Below are positions 50,111 to 62,035 of a stretch of DNA of 64,000 nt, one piece after another. The first letter of the stretch is position 1; every line of letters starts with the position of its first letter. Source of the DNA: Acridotheres tristis (taxonomy: Eukaryota; Chordata; Aves; Passeriformes; Sturnidae); the NCBI GenBank assembly GCA_037013685.1, contig CM072892.1, positions 2,232,001 through 2,296,000 of the forward strand, given 5' to 3'. The position numbers and the translations under genes were made by a program. The notes under the pieces were generated by a model that was not told the origin of the DNA, did not search any database, and saw nothing but the letters and a program-made list of their open reading frames with translations.

Positions 50111-50867
50111 TGGAGATCAAATGATCCCATCTGCAATGGGCATCAAAAGGAGCAGCAGCTGCTGATGTGAGACTGAGCAAGGGAAGGGACTTTGGGAAGG
50201 ATGCTCTGGAATGGGAGTGGTGTCCATTTAAGAACAGATGTGGCCATGGGTGGTGAACCCTGGGCTGGGAGTGTCTCCAGGGAACGAGTGACCCTTCTCC
50301 AAGTGACCTCTGGTGGCTCGGGGATCTGAGCTGAGCTATTTTGTTGAAAACCTCGTGGAGGTTCAGGTGGGATGGAATGGGATGGAGCAGAGAGGTGGGG
50401 AGCAGAGGAGGATTCACATCCTGCCGTGCCTCCAGGCTCGGTGCAAACACCTTCCACCAGAGCATCCCGCTTTCCCAGAGGGATGTGCAGGCAGGAGAAG
50501 CGCATTCCCAGCTCCTTTTCTCTCCCAATCCTCCGCAGATGCCGCAGCTCCATCCGTGCCCGGGGGCGGGGGTTTGCTGGAGGAGGAGCAGGAGGTGGGC
50601 AGAGAAATTACCGAGGTGAAGGCAGGCAGAGAATAGGATCCAACGCCTGAGATTTCCTCCATTGTCTTCTCTGTCACTGAGCTCGGGAAAATTTAGCATC
50701 ACCCGAGCGGAGCAGAGCTGGCTCTGCCTTGTGCACTTGGAAACAGCGGCCAAAAATTCCCGATTCAGATTTGCTCAGCAGCTGCTTCCCTGAGCCCTCA
50801 CACCACCGTGGGCTGAGGGGCTCTGGGGATGGAGATTCCAGAGCTGGGCTGAGAGGAGTTAAATATC

Positions 50868-51285
50868 AGAGAGTCATGGAATGGTTGGGATTGGAAGGGT
50901 TAAAACCCATCCTGTTCCACTCCCTGCCATGGCAGGGACACCTTCCATGATCCCAGGCTGCTCCAAGCGCTGTCCAAGCTGACCTGGGACACATCCAGAG
51001 ATCCAGGGGCAGCCACAGCTTCTCTGAGAATTCCATCCCAGCTCTTCCCCACCCTCCCAGCCAGGAATTCCCAATTCCCAATATCCCACCCATCCCTGCC
51101 CTCTGGCAGTGGGAGCCATTCCCTGTGTCCTGTCCCTCCATCCCTTGTCCCCAGTCCCTCTCCAGCTCTCCTGGAGCCCCTTTAGGCTCTGCAAGGGGCT
51201 CTGAGCTCTCCCTGGAGCCTTCTCCTCTCCAGGAGAACATTCCCAGCTCTCCCAGCCTGGCTCCAGAGCAGAGGAAATCCAGCTC
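50868..51285 (-). mobile_element. CR1 LINE, about 415 bp
   Basis: The plus strand opens with GAGAGTCATGGAATGGTTGG and shares that opening (including the preceding GAGGAGTTAAATATCA) with the copy at 12698. See the finding on shared flanks. It ends near CTGGCTCCAGAGCAGAGG. Confidence 0.88.
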
Positions 51286-51414
51286 CCAGAGCGTTTCTGT
51301 GGACATCTCCAAGTGATAATAACAGAGGAGGTTTGTGCTGGTCCTGTGCTGGTTTGGGAACATCCTGCCCGGTCACACAGAGCCTGGGCGTGGCACAGCT
51401 GGCTGTGGCACCTC

Positions 51415-51590
51415 ACTGGCACAGGGTGCCCACAGAAGCTGTGACTGTCCCTGGATCCCTGAAAATGTCCCAGACCAGGTTGGAGCAGCCCGGGATAATG
51501 GAAGGTGTCCCTGCCCACGGCAGGGGTGGAATGGGATGGGATTTAAGGTCCCTTCCAGCCCAAACCATTCCAGGAGTCCATTCCTCTGAG
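51415..51590 (+). mobile_element. CR1 LINE, short copy
   Basis: It starts at CTGGCACAGGGTGCCCACAG and ends at CCCAAACCATTCCAGGAGTC. It lies 130 bases after a CR1 in the opposite orientation. Confidence 0.85.
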
Positions 51591-51929
51591 CTCTCCGGGA
51601 GAGGAGGTGGCTGTCACGATGTCCCCATGTCCTGCTCTTGGTCTCCCTCCCTTGAGGGGGACCCATCTCTCTCCTCACCAATCCCTCCTGGAGCATGGAA
51701 TACCCCAAACACTGAAGTGTGAGGAAGATTAAGAGAGAAAAATGAGTATTATTATGGCTGGGAGGAAAATACCAGCGGAGAGAGGAGGGGAAGGAATGAA
51801 TCATTTTTGACAGATGTCCCCACACTGCAAATGCTGCCTGGCTGTGGAAAAAAAATCCTACAAGCTAAAGGAAGCCTCAGTGTTTATCTAAACAGAGCAA
51901 AAATGGAAAAGCTTTCAGAGATTTCCAAA

Positions 51930-52085
51930 ATGGTTTGGAAGGGACCTTAAAACCCACACAGTTCTACCCCTTGCCATGGGCAGGGACACCTTCCACTGTC
52001 CCAGGCTGCTCCAAGCCCTGTCCAACCTGGCCTGGGACTCTTCCAGGGATGAGGCAGCCACAGCTCCTCTGGGCAACGTTTGGTA
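51930..52085 (-). mobile_element. CR1 LINE, short copy
   Basis: The plus strand reads AAAATGGTTTGGAAGGGACC, CCTTGCCATGGGCAGGGACA and GAGGCAGCCACAGCTCCTCT. A GATCCAG segment is deleted. Confidence 0.82.
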
Positions 52086-52927
52086 CATCCCATGCTTCAT
52101 GCAGAGGATTTATGGTTTTGAAAAGATTTCATAAGTTACCCTCATTTAATCTGTATTTTGAAAATATTTTCCAAGGTTTGGCCAGGCTCTGTGGGACACT
52201 GAGCTCTGCCTGAAATGCTTCAATCACCTTTCAAACAGGCCATTAATTCAATTTTTTAGGATGTTTCTTTAGCCCTCAGTAGTTCTGGTGAGGAACTTCT
52301 CTCCTGTGCTCATTACAGCCGTGCTTCTGCCTTTGTGCAGCAAGAAAGCTGTTTGGGGACTGAATACAATTCCTTAATTCCCAATTAATGGCTGTCATTA
52401 TCTACCCCTTACATAAAAAACCAGCTGGAGCACGACACAACCTTACAAGGTGCCCTGACTCACAGGAAATAATAAATGATAAAGAAAAACCTTTATCCAA
52501 GTAAGGAATAAATAAGACATTTGCCTTTTCAAAAGAAGATGACTCTGGAGGTAAGAAAGCTCTTCCACACAACAATTCTCAGGCATCACTGACTCATTGT
52601 ATTTATAGGAGAAATTACTTTTCATGGCAAAATTTCAAGCAGCCCCAACAAGCTTTAATCTCCAGGCAGAGGAATAAGTCAGAGGGCACCACTGGTGATA
52701 GTTTTAATTCTTAAAAACCACTTTTTGCACTTCCACGGGCTGCCAACCTGAGCCTGCCTCTGAGGCAGCTCAGCTGATCTCTTCCCAACAATGCTTTTAA
52801 AAGTATTTGGTGATAGGAAAGGGAAGAGACCCAGCTGGAGGTGCCACCTCCAGGGATGCTCTGGAAGGGTGGCAGGGAAAGCCAGAGTCAGGCTGAAGTC
52901 ACAGGTGGCTCTGTCATCATTCCCAAG

Positions 52928-53566
52928 GATTTTATAAATGAAGGGAAACTCTCAGGGAGCAGTGGCTCCTTCTCCATGGATGTGGAGGATGGTTCCTGCA
53001 TCCTTGCAAGGGAAAGCAGCTCAAATCCCAAAGGTTACAAACACCAGGAACGCCATGCAACACTCCTGCCTCTTTCCAGGCTCTTCCAGAGTTCTCCACA
53101 TCCCCTCCAGGCGTGGGGACCAGGACAGGGAGCAACCAGGGGCTGGGGGATTTTCTAAATGAAGGGAAACACTCAGGGAGCAGTGGCTCCTTCTCATAGA
53201 TGTGGAGGATGATTCCTGCATCTCTGCAACTCAAATCCCAAAGGTTACAAACACCAGGAATGCTCCTGGCTCTGCCCAGGCTCTTCTTGAGCTCCTCAAT
53301 TCCCCTCCAGACATGGGGACCGGGACATGGAGCAGCCAGGGGCTGGGGGATTTTATAAGTGAAGAGAAATACTCAGGGAACAGTGGCTCCTTCTCCATGG
53401 ATGTGGATTCCTGCCAAACTCCTCTCCAAAACCATCTCTGCGGGGCAAACAGCTCAAATCCCAAATGTTACAAACACCAGGAACGCTCCTGGCTCTGCCC
53501 AGGCTCTTCCCGAGTTCTCCACATCCCCTCCAGGCGTGGGGACCGGGACATGGAGCAGCCAGGGGA
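52928..53566. repeat. Three tandem units of about 200-221 bp
   Basis: Units start at GATTTTATAAATGAAGG (52928), GATTTTCTAAATGAAGG (53149) and GATTTTATAAGTGAAGA (53349). All share CAGTGGCTCCTTCTC, CAAATCCCAAA(G/T)GTTACAAACACC, GCTCTTCC(A/C)GAG-type and GGGGACC(A/G)GGACA blocks. Indels in the middle make the length differ. No known element is recognised in the unit. Confidence 0.9.
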
Positions 53567-54135
53567 CATCAGCGTGCCGGGGATGTTGCGTAAGGAGCCG
53601 CATTCCCGAAGATGCGCTCCCGAACTGCAACAGATAAAAATATCCAGGGAGGACGTGTTGCTCTGACTAAAGCACAGCTAAAATAGGAGAGTGCGCAAAT
53701 CCCGTTTTAGCTGCACCTCCCGAGCCTCCTGCCTCTCCTCCCGCATGGCACAGCCACGGGGGGGGTGTCTCACACCCTCTGTCATCATGGATGTGGTCCC
53801 TTGAGTGTCACCTGTGTCCAGGTGGCTGCTTTTCCTGCTGGGATGTTGCTTTGCACTCACTGGCGTGGTGGAAGGAGTGAGGTTAAGATGTGGCTCTGCT
53901 CAAGTTGAAGATTTGGTTGTAAAAGGTTTTTTAGGTGCTCCTGGGCTTGGGGAAACCTGGATGGGTCATTTTTGCACCTGCTGGTCACAGTCCCTGGCTC
54001 TGGTGAAAACTTCCCTTGTGAGATGTTCTAATAAAATCCTTTTTCTTTTTGGATGTCTTTCTGTTTGACTTCCCGTCCTCCAGGTCGGCTGCTGTCTATC
54101 TGGCCATGAGACAAATTCTGCCATCCCTGCCTGCA

Positions 54136-54560
54136 GAATCATGGAGTGGTTTGGGTTGGAAGAGACCTCAAAGTCTCATCCAGGTTAAAGAACTCATCCA
54201 GTTCATGATTTCTTGAACTCTGCCATGGGCAGGGGCACCTTCCACTGTCCCAGGCTGCTCCAAGTCCAACCTGGCCTGGGACACTTCCAGGGATCCAGGG
54301 GCAGCCACAGCTTCTCTGGGCACCCTGTGCCAGCCCCTCCTCACCTTCATATCAGGAATTCCTTCCCAATATCCCATCCATCCCTGCCCTCTGGCAGTGG
54401 GAGCCATTCCTTGTGTCCTGTCCCTCCATCCCTTGTCTCCAGTCCCTCTCCAGCTCTCCTGGAGCCCCTTTAGGCTCTGCAAGGGGCTCTGAGCTCTCCC
54501 TGGATCCTTCTCCTCTCCAGGGGAACATTCCCAGCTCTCCCAGCCTGGCTCCAGAGCAGA
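54136..54560 (-). mobile_element. CR1 LINE, about 425 bp
   Basis: The plus strand opens with CATGGAGTGGTTTGGGTTGG and runs to CTGGCTCCAGAGCAGAGCTC. A small local duplication (CTCATCCAGGTTAAAGAA then CTCATCCAGTTCATGA) lies at 54175-54205. Confidence 0.88.
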
Positions 54561-55454
54561 GCTCTGGCCCTCTGATGATTTTTTGTCTTTCCTGGAGCCC
54601 ATCAGATGGGATGAAGAGCCCAAACTCCCAAAGCAGACCTTCCCACTACCCACACAAAGCTCTGCCACTCCTCATTAACCTGCTCTGCCAGCATTCCCTG
54701 CCAGCTTCCAGGACCATGTGAACGCAGTGTCCTCCTGGGAGGACACTGGAACTGAGCCCATTTTCCTCCTAATGACAGCTCCACACAGAGCAGAGCAGGG
54801 AAGGCATCAGGAGGGACCTGGGGTTCCCTTTAATTGGAGTTGGGTTCCAGTTCACACCCCAGAGTTGGGGGGTGCTGGGTGTCTCAAGATCTGCAGGATG
54901 TGGGAGCTCCCCATGATCCTTGATTTTGGGAGAAGACACTGAGGGAGAGGGAGCTGCTTGGGAAAGGGGAGTTCTGCTCCATCCTGAGCACAGGGATGTG
55001 CTCCTGATGCCTCTCCCTCTTCTGGGACCAGCACAAACCGAGTCTCAGCCCAGGGCTGAGCACCTGGAGCTGCATTTCTCTCTTTTTGAGCAGATAACTC
55101 CTCATGGCACTCAGGCACCACCGTAGGTGGCTCCCCATGGCCCCAACCCTCCTGCACAGAGGGGTTTGGAGCAAAGCTGAGTCCCAAGGCTGCAGCAAGG
55201 CCCTGAGGAGCCTCAGAGCTCAGGAAATGCAGTTGCTGGCAGAGCCCCGGTGACACTCACGTTATGGCTTGGATGCTTCAGCTCCAAACCAGGGAATTCC
55301 AGACAGTTGATTGTGGGCAACACGAGCCAGTGCTGGAGAGGAACCTGCCAGGAGGATGGAAAAGAACTGGGCAGTGACCATGATCCTGTTTCTTTTTACT
55401 GAGTCTCCTTGAAGAGAAGAAGCTGAGAGGTGACAGCACAGCTCCTGCCACCCT

Positions 55455-55735
55455 GCCAGGTCACAGAACCACAGAATATTCTGAGATATTCTGAGGGAAT
55501 ATCCTGAGGGAGCCACAAAGATGGAGTCCCACTCCTGTCCCTGCACAGACACCCCAAAAACCCCACCCTGGGCATCCCTGGCAGTGCTGTCCAAACACTC
55601 CTGGAGCTCTGGCAGCCTTGGGGATGTCACCATTCCCCTGGGAATGGCAGTGCCCAGCACCCTCTGGGAGAAGAACCTTTCCCTGAGATCCAACCTGAAC
55701 TTCCCCTGGTACAGCCATTCCCTCAGGAATCAGGG
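55455..55735 (-). mobile_element. Diverged CR1-like LINE fragment
   Basis: The plus strand reads GGTCACAGAACCACAGAATA, TGGCAGTGCTGTCCAAACAC, TCCTGGAGCTCTGGCAGCCT, GGTGCCATCACC-type and AGAACCTTTCCCTGAGATCC. The wording differs from both common CR1 types in the window and suggests another subfamily. Confidence 0.65.
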
Positions 55736-56289
55736 AAGGGTTTGTGCTCTGGCCTGGGGATGACCCACCTTTCCAGGCAGCTCAGCTATACAGGAAAAAA
55801 AAATTATAAATCCTCTTGTACCCCTCAGGAAATGTCTGTCCCCCCATCCTTCTGCTGACAACAACAAATCCTGCACACATTGTTAATGGCTTATTAAAAT
55901 TCACTGGGAGCTGCCACTGCAGGCGGCTAAAATAGAGACTGCTCAGGATGCTAAGCCAAATAATTTAAGTTATTCATGTCTGTGATCATGTAAACAAACT
56001 GTCAGACATCCAGATGCAGGGAGAAATATCCATGGACAGTAACAGAGACAGGGCTCAGCACACATTCATTTACTAATCTGATTGTGTGAATAAATTAAGT
56101 GTATGTGTTACAAATGTATTCCCCGGGCCCGTGTTCTGCTGGATTAAGATGTGATAATTTGGTATCTTGGGTCACTGAGCAAACAGAGACGTGACTTGGT
56201 GATCAACTGAACCCAAGCTGGGTGGACACAGCCCCTTCTTTTCAAATCCATGGGTCAAAGTGTGGGGTAACATGCTGGTGTCTGGTGAG

Positions 56290-56765
56290 GGGAGCCAGGA
56301 GAAGTGTGAGGGAAATGAGGTATGGAAATAAATTATGGAAAAATAAGGAGTTGTGTAAATTTGTCCCTCAGATGCTCCAAGGGCTGGAGCCCCTCTGCTC
56401 TGGAGCCAGGCTGGGAATGTTCACCTGGAGAGGAGAAGGATCCAGGGAGAGCTCAGAGCCCCTTGCAGAGCCTAAAGGGGCTCCAGGAGAGCTGGAGAGG
56501 GCCTGGGGACAAGGGGTGGAGGGACAGGACACAGGGAATGGCTTCCACTGCCAGAGGGCAGGAATGGATGGGATATTGGGAAGGAATTCCTGGCACAGGG
56601 TGCCCAGAGAAGCTGTGGCTGCCCCTGGATCCCTGGAAGTGCCCAAGGCCAGGTTAAATGGGGATTGGAGAATCCTGGAATAGTGGAAGGCGTCCCTGCC
56701 ATGGCAGGGGCTGGAATGGGATGGGCTGTGAGGTCCCTTCCAACCCAAACCATTCCATGACCCTA
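56290..56765 (+). mobile_element. CR1 LINE with about 80 bp of extra 5' sequence, arm 1 of an inverted pair
   Basis: The CR1 part begins at AGATGCTCCAAGGGCTGGAG (about 56371) and ends at CCAACCCAAACCATTCCATG. Upstream, 56290-56370 contains GGGAAATGAGGTATGGAAAT and AAATAAGGAGTTGTGTAAAT, which is not part of other CR1 copies here but recurs, inverted, at 57655-57745. Confidence 0.85.
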
Positions 56766-57249
56766 TGTAGGATTGTTTTAGAGGGAAAACACACATCCCA
56801 GATTTCAGGGCAGCAGTTTTGATGTGGCTGAGCAGGGCTGGTGGTTCCACACAGACTGTCCCTCTGAGATCCAGTTGTGACTGTAGGGCTCCACGTGCTT
56901 GAGTGTTTATCCCATCCCTGGGCCAGCTGCTCCAGTGATTCATTGCCTTCCCTTAAAAATGTGAATCTCATTTCCAGGCGGAATTTGTCTCTGACTCGAG
57001 CTCCTCGCCGTCAGGTATCATTATACACTGTTTTTATTAGATTAAAAAGGTCTCCAGCACTTCCCTCTCCCCCCCTTGGGAACGGCACAGTGGGGTTGAA
57101 TTGCCTCTGCATTGTTGGATAATGTGAATATTAAACTTTCTCTTTTCCCCTGGATTTTCAGGCAGATCTCAACTAAGCCATATTTGGATAAGATCAGAGA
57201 AATGGCCACGCTGGTGCACGTGGTTCACATCTCCAGATGTCTCCTTAAA

Positions 57250-57745
57250 ATCACAGAATCCCAGAGTGGTTTGGAAGGGACCTTAAAGTCTCATTTCACC
57301 CCCTGCCATGGCAGGGACACCTTCCGCTGTCCCAGGCTGCTCCAACCCCATCCAACCTGACCTTGGACACTTCCAGAGATCCAGGGACAGCCACAGCTTC
57401 TCTGGGCACCCTGTGCCCACCCTCAAGGAAAGAATTCCCCCCCAATATCCCATCCATCCCTGCCCTCTGGCAGTGGAATAGTCCCTGTGTCCTGTCCCTC
57501 CATCCCTTGTCCCCAGTCCCTCTCCAGCTCTCCTGGAGCCCCTTTAGGCTCTGCAAGGGGCTCTGAGCTCTCCCTGGATCCTTCTCCTCTCCAGGGGAAC
57601 ATTCCCAGCTCTCCCAGCCTGGCTCCAGAGCAGAGGAGCTCCAGCCCTTGGAGCATCTAAGGGACAAATCTACACAACTCCTTATTTTTCCATACTCTAT
57701 TTCCATACCTCATTTCCCTAACTCTTCTCCTGACTCCAAACCCTT
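57250..57745 (-). mobile_element. CR1 LINE with the same extra 5' sequence, arm 2 of an inverted pair
   Basis: The CR1 tail complement is at 57250 (CACAGAATCCCAGAGTGGTT) and its 5' end at about 57655. The adjacent 57655-57745 is the reverse complement of 56290-56370 with about six differences. The arms are about 480 bases apart. Confidence 0.85.
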
Positions 57746-57905
57746 ATCAAAAGTCTCTCTCCATCTTCCTTGTAGGCTCATTTCAGGAACCTGAAGACCA
57801 TGATTAGGTCACTCTTAAGCCATCTCTTTTCCAGGCTGAACAATCCCAAGTCTCCCAGCCTTATAGCAAAGCTGCTCCTTCCCTCTGATCAGGATGATGC
57901 TGTCA
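57746..57905 (-). mobile_element. Old CR1 fragment
   Basis: The plus strand carries AAGTCTCTCTCCATCTTCCT, GATTAGGTCACTC, TCTCTTTTCCAGGCTGAACA and CTTCCCTCTGATCAGGATG. These are 5'-ward CR1 blocks rarely kept in the other copies here. Confidence 0.7.
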
Positions 57906-58879
57906 CAGCAGGAAAATATCTTTGATTATTCCCTGGGTGTTCTCCCAGCACCTGTGTGTTTCCTCAGCTGTATGTGGTTTATCTGTTGGGACAGTCTCCA
58001 GAATTCTCCCTTCCATGCCCTGTCTCCCTAACTTTTGGCTTTCCCAAAGATCTTTGGAGGGAATTTCCCCAGTCTGCTCCTCCACTGAGGCTCTGGAATC
58101 CTCAGTGCACCAGTGAGGTGCTGTCTCAGCCACAGCCTCTCCTCACACAGGGACTCCACACATCACACTGTGGCCTGGGCTCAGCATTCCAGCCGTGCCT
58201 GGGATCCCAGATTTCCTCAAAGCCTCTTCCTCTCATTGCTCCATTGCCTCTTGGCAGCTTGAACCCAGCCCTGCTTCCCAACCCCATCTGGCTGCTGGTG
58301 GGGAGAGTGGATGGGACATGGATGAGCCCATCTGCCCACGCTGGTGTGTGGAGAGGTGGAGGGGATGGAGATGGACACTGGGATCTGTCACAGCACTGCA
58401 CAGCTGTCCTGGAGTGACAGTGGCTGTACCTGCTGTGCCAGGGCACCCACAGGCTCCTGCAGCACCAGAGTAAGGACACAGCATCCCCAGCTCGCTCCTG
58501 CTCGTTGTCAAAACTGGGTTTGGACAGCTCCACATCCCATTTAAAGCACTAAAATCTCCCAGGCCACACTTTTCCAGGGCTGGCCCTGCTTCCCACTGGT
58601 GCTGCTGCCACAGGAGTGAGCCTGGCTCTGCCCCAGCCCCACAGGGACACGGTCCCTCACAGCACTGGGATGGACATGGAATAAATTGTCTGTGTGCTCT
58701 GGTACCACCAGGTTTGGGAAGCTCCTGCCAGCTGCCACCCAGCCATGTCCAGGTTTCTGCTCTTCCTGCTGGCCTCTGGCCATGAGGACACAAGGGAAGA
58801 GGGAAAGTGATCCCAGAGCTGGGATGGGAACCAGCACCGAGCTCCCTGCTGCCTCCCTGGGAACTGGGATCAGCCCTGG

Positions 58880-59110
58880 ATTGGAAAAATGCTCTGAGAC
58901 CATCGAGTCCAGCTGTTATTCCAGCACTGCCAAGGCCACCACTAAACCATGTCCCCAAGTGCCACATCCACACAGCTTTAAAATCCCTCCAGGGGTGAGG
59001 ACTCCACCACCACCTTGGGCTGGACAACCCTTTCCATGAAGAAATTTCCCCTAATAGCCAACATAAAATCTCCCCTGGTGCAACTTGAGGCCATTTCCTC
59101 TTGTGCTATG
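58880..59110 (-). mobile_element. CR1 LINE fragment, older type
   Basis: The plus strand shows AAAAATGCTCTGAGACCATC, AAGTGCCACATCCACACAGC, GGACAACCCTTTCCATGAAG and CTTGAGGCCATTTCCTCTTG in order, making it the most complete copy of this type. Confidence 0.82.
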
Positions 59111-60007
59111 AATTTCTCTTCACCAATCCCAAATCCAACCAGGCACTTTCATTTCCAATGGCATTTTATCTTTGTGTGGCCTACTGGCACTGCTGGAAGG
59201 ATTTTTGTCACAATCAACCAGAAAAGCAACCTCGGGATTGCAGCTGCATTTTCATTGTCGCTTGGGCTTTGGATTTTGTTCTGTGAGTTTTTTTAAAGCC
59301 TGACATTTCCCTATGTGACTAAAGAACCTGAAAAACAAAAAGGGGGAGGAGGTGGCACAGGCAGAGATGTGCTGTTGATCAAACCACGATGACAAATCCC
59401 TTCTGAAGCCCCAGCTGGAATTGTTGTTTTCTTGGTTGTTCCAAGTGTCCTAAAATTGCCTTCACCTGTTTTCCACCAGTCAGGAGCAGATTTTTGGCAC
59501 CAGCTCAGCCAAGATCTCCAAAATCAAGACGTTCAGAGGAGCTCAGCTCTGATCCCACCTCTGCTGCTGACACACACCTTTGGTACCCATCCTTGCCCTG
59601 CTCCTTCTCCCACCATTCATTCCTGTGGGCTGGAGATCTCTGCATTCCCAGCACTGGACACAGCCAGCCCTTCCCTGAGCTCCAGTCACTCAGCCAGGAC
59701 AGGGAGGGCACACTGTGCCTGGGAATGCTGTCACTCCTGGAAGTCCCCTGTCCCCTTCAGAGCCTCTCCTCCACCCCCTTTTTGGAGCAGAAGCAGAACA
59801 TTTGGAGCCAGTGGCCTCCTGAACCTCGCACACACCAACTCTTCCTCTCCTGACTTGACTTTCCATGAGCCAGAGCTGCCACTCACTGCCACTTATCTCC
59901 AAAAGCACAAGGACAATCAGCATAATGACTTCGTTTGCAGTGGAAATCCAATTACTGTGGGAAGCGTTTCATTAGGGGGGATTTTCTCCACAGGGAGCCT
60001 GTGTGGA

Positions 60008-60237
60008 ACAAAGGGATCAGGGCAGCAGCCCCGTGTGCCTGGGAATGTGAGGGTGACAAGGTGACAAAGGGATCAGGGCAGCAGCCCCGTGTGCCTGGGA
60101 ATGTGAGGGTGACAAGGTGACAAAGGGATCAGGGCACCAGCCCCTTGTGCCTGGGAATGTGAAGGTGACAAGGTGACAAAGGGATCAGGGCACCAGCCCC
60201 TTGTGCCTGGGAATGTGAGGGTGACAAGGTGACAAAG
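60008..60237. repeat. 56-bp tandem repeat, four units
   Basis: Units starting ACAAAGGGATCAGGGC begin at 60008, 60064, 60120 and 60176, an exact 56-bp period, with a partial fifth. Units 1-2 read CAGCAGCCCCGTGTG and units 3-4 read CACCAGCCCCTTGTG, so the array looks like a duplication of a pair or a mutated unit that then duplicated. Confidence 0.95.
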
Positions 60238-60474
60238 CAGGATGTCACACCTCTGGCTGTGCTCTCAGCTCTCCTGTGACCTGTGCTGTTCCCACAGCTG
60301 TCCCAGCTGTCTCCTCTCCCCTTCTCATTCTGGAATTCTCCAGCTTTAATCCAATTAACCCTGAACTCTGGCAGTGGGACTCCATTCCCTCTTGTCCTGG
60401 CACCCCAGACTCTTGTCCCAAGTCCCTCTCCAGCTCTCTTGGAGTCCATTTAGGCACTGAAGGGGCTCTGAGGT

Positions 60475-60735
60475 TATAGAATCATAGAATCATGGAATGG
60501 TTTGGTTTGGAAGGGACCTTAAAGCCCATCTCATTTCACCCCCTGCCATGGGCAGGGACACCTTCCACTATCCCAGGCTGCTCCAAGCCCTGTCCAGTCT
60601 GACCTTGCACTTCGAGCAATGGGGCAGCCACAGCTTCTCTGGGCACCCTGTGCCAGGGCCTTTCCACCCTCACAGGGAAGAATTCCTTTCCAATATCCAA
60701 CTTAAATCTACCCTTTTCCACCTTCAAACCATCCC
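60475..60735 (-). mobile_element. CR1 LINE, left arm of a back-to-back pair
   Basis: The plus strand starts with the 8-bp tail repeat ATAGAATCATAGAATCATGG and ends near CCTTCAAACCATCC. The tail repeat is near perfect. Confidence 0.87.
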
Positions 60736-60754
60736 TCTGCCATCTCATACCTGT

Positions 60755-60882
60755 TTAAGGCCAGGCTGGATGGAGTTTGGAGCAACCTGGTCCAGTGGAA
60801 GGTGTCCCTGCCCATGGCAGATGATTTTTAAGGTCCCTTCCAACCCAAACCACTCCATGATTTTATGATTCTCTAATTCTAT
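60755..60882 (+). mobile_element. CR1 LINE, right arm of a back-to-back pair
   Basis: It starts at AAGGCCAGGCTGGATGGAGT and ends in CATGATTTTATGATTCTCTA. It follows the opposite-oriented copy by about 20 bases. Confidence 0.83.
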
Positions 60883-61604
60883 TATGACCATGGTGAAATC
60901 AACACTTTTAAAGTGTTCAGGACTTAGTGATCTGCACGAAATTGCTGCTACAACCCCACGAACACAGGATGAATAAGACTTGGGAGTGATGAAAGCTGAC
61001 TTGTCTCACTGCAGCTGGCAGGCAGGCGAGGAGGAGATGCTGCTGCAGAAGAGGCAGCATGAGACACGTCTGTGCAGGAGGTGCTGGATTCCCGGGACTG
61101 CTCAGGCACACGGAGGGAAGGGGAGTGATGGATTTTCCTAAAGAGCAGAGTTCAGCTGCATGGCAGTGCCACTTCCTGTCCCTGCCATCGTTGCATTGTG
61201 TTATGTACCCAGAAAATGAACCCCTTTCTCCTGGGGAGGATTTTATTGCCTGTTTGTTTGCTTGTCTGGAGGTTTAGCTTGCTTCCAGCAGCACATGGGA
61301 TTGTTGCTGATGTGAGGAAAAGCAGAAATAAATGGAAATGAGAGGCAAGCTTGAGTGCTAGGAAAAGCTGCTCCTTTATAGATCCATTCTATCAAAATTC
61401 CTCCTGGCTCCAGCTTCCAATTTAGATGTTTGATAGAAACCTCTGGATCCCACTTTTCCTGTGTTTGATGTTTGACCTTCAGAGTCTCTCCCATCATTTG
61501 CATTTTCTGTTCCTGTGGGGCTGGAGCCCTGAGCTCACCATGCTGGAATATCGTGCCCAGCTCTGGGCTCCTCAGCACAGGGAAGACAAGGATCTGTTGG
61601 AGTG

Positions 61605-62035
61605 AGCCCAGAGGAGATCATGGAGATGCTTTGAGGGCTGGAACTCCTCTGTCAGGCTGGGAGAGCTGGGAATGTTCACCTGGAGAGGAGAAGGATCCAG
61701 GGAGAGCTCAGAGCCCCTTGCAGAGCCTAAAGGGGCTCCAGGAGAGCTGGAGAGGGACTGGGGACAAGGGATGGGGGGACAGGACACAGGGAATGGCTCC
61801 CACTGCCAGAGGGCAGGGATGGATGGGATATTGGGAATTCTTGGCTGTGAGGGTGGTGGGACTCTGGCACAGGGTGCCCAGAGCAGCTGTGGCTGTCCCT
61901 GGATCCATGGAAATGTCCCAGGCCAGGCTGGACAGGGCTTGGAGCAGCCTGGGACAGTGGAAGGTGTCCCCTGACATAGGACGAGGAAACCTTTAAGGTC
62001 CCTTCCAACCCAAACCAATCAGTGACTTTATGATT
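61605..62035 (+). mobile_element. CR1 LINE, about 430 bp
   Basis: It begins near GGAGATCATGGAGATGCTTT and ends at CCCAAACCAATCAGTGACTT. The GGGAAGGAATTCCTGG block is shortened to GGGAATTCTTGG. Confidence 0.88.

Noticed and set aside
53700..54135. LTR-like sequence with AATAAAATCC near 54030
   Set aside because: One polyadenylation motif and a T-rich stretch are not enough; no second copy was found in the window to support it.
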